This document shows, in pieces, positions 61,658-64,000 of a stretch of DNA of 64,000 nt. A model generated the notes under the pieces. It was not told where the DNA came from. It searched no databases and saw nothing but the letters and a program-made list of their open reading frames with translations. The first letter of the stretch is position 1. Each line of letters begins with the position of its first letter. A program made the position numbers and the translations under genes. Source of the DNA: Actinoallomurus spadix (GTDB taxonomy: Bacteria > Actinomycetota > Actinomycetes > Streptosporangiales > Streptosporangiaceae); assembly GCF_024055725.1 (NCBI RefSeq), contig NZ_JAMXMX010000009.1:62001-126000 (forward strand). Reading direction: 5' to 3'.

Positions 61658-62521
61658 ATGAAAAGGATGCGAGTACGTCATTTCGGGGTCGTCGCCGCCG
61701 CGCTCGCGGTGGCCGGGATGGGCATCTCCGGGTGTGCCGCCAAGAAGAACACGACGGTGGCCGACAAGGCCAAGGACGGCAAGAAGATCGTCATCGGCGT
61801 GAAGTACGACCAGCCCGCGCTCGGCATGAAGACCGGCAGCGGGGTCGAGGGCTTCGACATCGACGTCGCCAAGTACATCGCCAAGAAGCTCGGCGTGAAG
61901 GACGACAGCAAGATCGAGTTCAAGGAGGCCCGGTCGGCCAACCGGGAGACCTTCCTGCAGAACGGCACGGTCGACATGGTGATCGCCACGTACTCGATCA
62001 CCGACGCCCGTAAGCCGAAGGTCACCTTCGGCGGCCCGTACGTCGTCACCCACCAGGACCTGATGGTCCGGGCGAACGACAACTCGATCACGAGCCTGCA
62101 GTCGCTCAAGGGAAAGAAGCTGTGCGCGGTGTCCGGGTCGAACTCCTGGAAGAACATCACCGAGGGCACCAATAAGCTGAACGCCAAGGTCGCCGCGGTC
62201 ACCGTCCCGGCCCAGGGCTACGAGGAGTGCATCACCAAGCTCAAGGGCGGCTCGGTCGACGCGGTCTCCACCGACGCGACCATCCTCGGCGGCTTCGCCG
62301 TCCGTGAAGGCTCCCCGGTCAAGGTCGTCAACGCGCCGTTCACCGACGAGAAGTACGGCGTCGGCCTGAAGAAGGGCGACACCAAGACCTGCAACGCCGT
62401 GAACGACGCCATCAAGTCGATGTACTCCGACGGCACCGCCAAGCAGCTGTGGGAGAAGTGGTTCGCCAAGGCGAACCTCCCGTTCGACGCGACCGCCCCC
62501 GCCCCGGAAGGCTGCAGCTGA
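61658..62521 (+). CDS. gluB: glutamate ABC transporter substrate-binding lipoprotein
   Basis: A 287-residue solute-binding protein of family 3. The signal peptide ends in lipobox ISGC with lipidated Cys26. The binding domain has GVEGFDIDVAKYIAKKLGVK (about residues 64-83) and VDMVIATYSIT. Two ATGs nine bases apart are possible; the first gives a basic MKRMRV N terminus. It is 74 bases after gluA. The hairpin after its stop may lower expression of the permeases relative to the binding protein. Confidence 0.93.
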   Translation: MKRMRVRHFGVVAAALAVAGMGISGCAAKKNTTVADKAKDGKKIVIGVKYDQPALGMKTGSGVEGFDIDVAKYIAKKLGVKDDSKIEFKEARSANRETFLQNGTVDMVIATYSITDARKPKVTFGGPYVVTHQDLMVRANDNSITSLQSLKGKKLCAVSGSNSWKNITEGTNKLNAKVAAVTVPAQGYEECITKLKGGSVDAVSTDATILGGFAVREGSPVKVVNAPFTDEKYGVGLKKGDTKTCNAVNDAIKSMYSDGTAKQLWEKWFAKANLPFDATAPAPEGCS

Positions 62522-62537
62522 GCCGCAGGTACGGGAC

Positions 62538-62571
62538 CGGCGCCGGTGAGCCGCACGGCTCGCCGGCGCCG
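62538..62571 (+). promoter_or_regulatory. intercistronic hairpin between gluB and gluC
   Basis: A 16-base-pair stem with one G-T pair (62538-62553 with 62556-62571) lying 17 bases after the gluB stop and 22 before the gluC start. It may act as an attenuator or mRNA stabiliser that raises the ratio of binding protein to permease. Confidence 0.6.
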
Positions 62572-62593
62572 CTCGTAAGAGCGTAGGAGTGAG

Positions 62594-63283
62594 ATGAACT
62601 GGAACGTACTCCTCGACTTCAGCCCGTTGGCGGACAACAGCGACAAGCTGCTCTCGGCGTTCTGGGCGAACATCCGGATCTCCGTGACGGTCGGCATCCT
62701 GTCCCTGGTGCTCGGCACGCTGATCACCGCGATGCGCGTCTCGCCCGTCCGGGTGCTGCGGGTGGCCGGCGCGTTTTACGTCAACACGCTGCGGAACACC
62801 CCGCTCACGCTGGTGCTGCTGTTCTGCAGCCTGGGGCTCAGTGACACGCTGAAGTTCAGGATCTCCCACACGCCGAGCATCAACTTCTTCTGGCTGGCGG
62901 TCCTCGGCATGTCGGTCTACACGGCGGCCTTCGTGGCCGAGTCCCTGCGGGCCGGCATCAACACGGTGCCGATGGGGCAGGCGGAGGCGGCGCGGGCGAT
63001 CGGGCTCACCTTCACCCAGTCGCTGCGCATGGTGATCATGCCGCAGGCGTTCCGCGCCGTCATCGCGCCGCTCGGCAGCGTCATGATCGCGATGATCAAG
63101 AACACGACGGTGGTCCTGGTCGCCAGCTACTACGAGGCGGCGTCGCTGATGAAGGACATGTTCGAGCAGTACGGCGCGACCCTGCCGATCTTCATCGGTT
63201 TCGCGGTCGGCTTCATGTGCCTCACCCTGCCGACGGGCTTCTTCTTCAACTGGCTGGCCAAGCGGATGGCGGTGGTTCGATGA
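62594..63283 (+). CDS. gluC: glutamate ABC transporter permease GluC
   Basis: A 229-residue permease of the HisMQ family. Helices begin at about residues 25, 60, 95, 150 and 190. The EAA loop is GQAEAARAIGLTFTQSLRMVIMP (about residues 133-155). TAGGAGTGAG precedes the ATG. The stop overlaps the gluD start as ATGA. Confidence 0.93.
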   Translation: MNWNVLLDFSPLADNSDKLLSAFWANIRISVTVGILSLVLGTLITAMRVSPVRVLRVAGAFYVNTLRNTPLTLVLLFCSLGLSDTLKFRISHTPSINFFWLAVLGMSVYTAAFVAESLRAGINTVPMGQAEAARAIGLTFTQSLRMVIMPQAFRAVIAPLGSVMIAMIKNTTVVLVASYYEAASLMKDMFEQYGATLPIFIGFAVGFMCLTLPTGFFFNWLAKRMAVVR

Positions 63284-64000
63284 GCACCGTGACGGAGACC
63301 AAGCCGGCGCCCCCGCGCGCCGCGAAGCGGCAGGCGTCCGTCCTGTTCGACGCGCCGGGTCCCAAGGCTCGGATGCGGCACAACATCCTGACGCTGATCT
63401 CGGCGATCGTCATCCTCGCGATCATCTACGTCGTCGTCGCGCGGTTCGACAAGGAGGGCCAGCTCCAGGGCAAGCTGTGGAAGCCGTTCATCGAGGTATC
63501 GACCTGGTCGGACTACATCCTCCCCGGCATCGGCGGCACGCTGAAGGCGGCGCTCGCCGGCGCCGTCCTGGCACTGCTCTTCGGAGTGCTGTTCGGGCTC
63601 GGGCGCATGTCCGACCACCGGTGGATCAGGATCCCGGCCGGCGCGGTCGTCGAGTTCTTCCGCGCCATCCCGCTGCTGATCCTCATCTTCTTCGTCTTCA
63701 GCGGCCCGCCCACGATCGCCAACGCGCTGAACCGCGAGTTCCCCGAGGTGACCGCCTTCACCGCGCTGGTCATCTCGCTGATGCTCTACAACGGCTCCGT
63801 GCTGGCGGAGATCTTCCGGGCGGGCATCAACGCGGTGCCCCGCGGCCAGTCGGAGGCGGCCTACGCGATCGGCCTGCGCAAGAGCGGCGTGATGCGGCTC
63901 ATCCTCATCCCGCAGGCCACGACCGCGATGATGCCCGCGATCGTCAGCCAGCTCGTCGTCCTGCTGAAGGACTCGGCGCTGGGCTGGATCATCTCCTATG
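63280..64000 (+). CDS. gluD: glutamate ABC transporter permease GluD (partial, runs off the window)
   Basis: The first 240 residues of the second HisMQ-type permease. It has an N-terminal cytoplasmic extension of about 35 residues, a helix at about 36-53, further helices, and the EAA loop (GQSEAAYAIGLRKSGVMRLI, about residues 188-207). It forms a heterodimer with GluC. The C-terminal part lies beyond base 64000. Confidence 0.92.
   Translation, partial: MSTVTETKPAPPRAAKRQASVLFDAPGPKARMRHNILTLISAIVILAIIYVVVARFDKEGQLQGKLWKPFIEVSTWSDYILPGIGGTLKAALAGAVLALLFGVLFGLGRMSDHRWIRIPAGAVVEFFRAIPLLILIFFVFSGPPTIANALNREFPEVTAFTALVISLMLYNGSVLAEIFRAGINAVPRGQSEAAYAIGLRKSGVMRLILIPQATTAMMPAIVSQLVVLLKDSALGWIISY

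Noticed and set aside
1-64000. tRNA, rRNA and transposase genes
   Set aside because: I saw no cloverleaf, rRNA-like sequence, or transposase or integrase motifs on either strand, though a small RNA gene could be missed by eye.

Overview
The window is about 72-74% G+C with strong G/C third positions, many GTG/TTG starts and ATGA/GTGA/TGATG gene overlaps. Gene content and order (rpsT/lepA/hemW/hrcA/dnaJ/rsmE/phoH/ybeY; comEA/comEC/holA; miaB/miaA/dapF beside gluABCD; F420- and flavin-type oxidoreductases; an XRE-DUF397-HATPase trio) indicate a filamentous actinobacterium. A member of the Streptosporangiales (Thermomonosporaceae-like) is my best inference, but the sequence alone does not prove the genus. 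This is chromosome. I see no rRNA, tRNA, CRISPR array, transposase or phage gene; the only mobile element is an intein in phoH.

Layout. 1-4.9 kb (minus): degenerate cytidine-deaminase-like protein, CBS/CorC membrane protein, ybeY, intein-bearing phoH, and a HIT hydrolase. 5.1-6.3 kb (plus): ECF sigma factor and a coupled membrane protein. 6.5-9.6 kb (minus): rsmE, then dnaJ-hrcA under a perfect CIRCE element. 9.6-12.1 kb (plus): metallo-beta-lactamase-fold protein, DUF3097, DUF4870. 12.1-16.8 kb (minus): hemW, anti-sigma-type ATPase, LLM oxidoreductase, lepA, divergent from rpsT at 17 kb. 18-27.4 kb: holA and comEA-comEC interleaved with small oxidoreductases and a tautomerase, then degV and hutI. 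27.9-36.7 kb: hflX, then a five-gene glycolate/glyoxylate operon (aceB-glcD-glcE-glcF-permease). 36.9-44.7 kb: secreted protein, aldo/keto reductase, and a two-component system followed by a GT2-GtrA/ArnT-like glycosyltransferase pair. 45-50 kb: ABC peptide importer without an ATPase, and the XRE-DUF397-HATPase regulators. 50.5-55 kb: paired acyl-CoA dehydrogenases with a TetR regulator, and a membrane protein divergent from a second TetR. 55-64 kb: secreted Trp/His/Pro-rich protein, dapF-miaA, MT0933-type small protein, LigB-like protein, miaB, and gluABC plus partial gluD.

The most notable items are: (1) a 360-residue intein just before the Walker B motif of PhoH, starting with Ala and carrying the Trp/Cys/Thr signature of class 3 inteins plus two LAGLIDADG motifs; (2) a recurrent pattern of short direct duplications that span stop codons (after 6.33, 18.68, 24.43, 32.61, 37.66 and 56.32 kb), one of which created a chain of micro-ORFs between glcD and glcE and one of which left a decayed copy of the dapF tail about 1.1 kb away with a secreted-protein gene in between; (3) a self-contained glycolate-to-malate operon; and (4) Gly-rich extracytoplasmic segments shared by a sensor kinase and its neighbouring glycosyltransferase.
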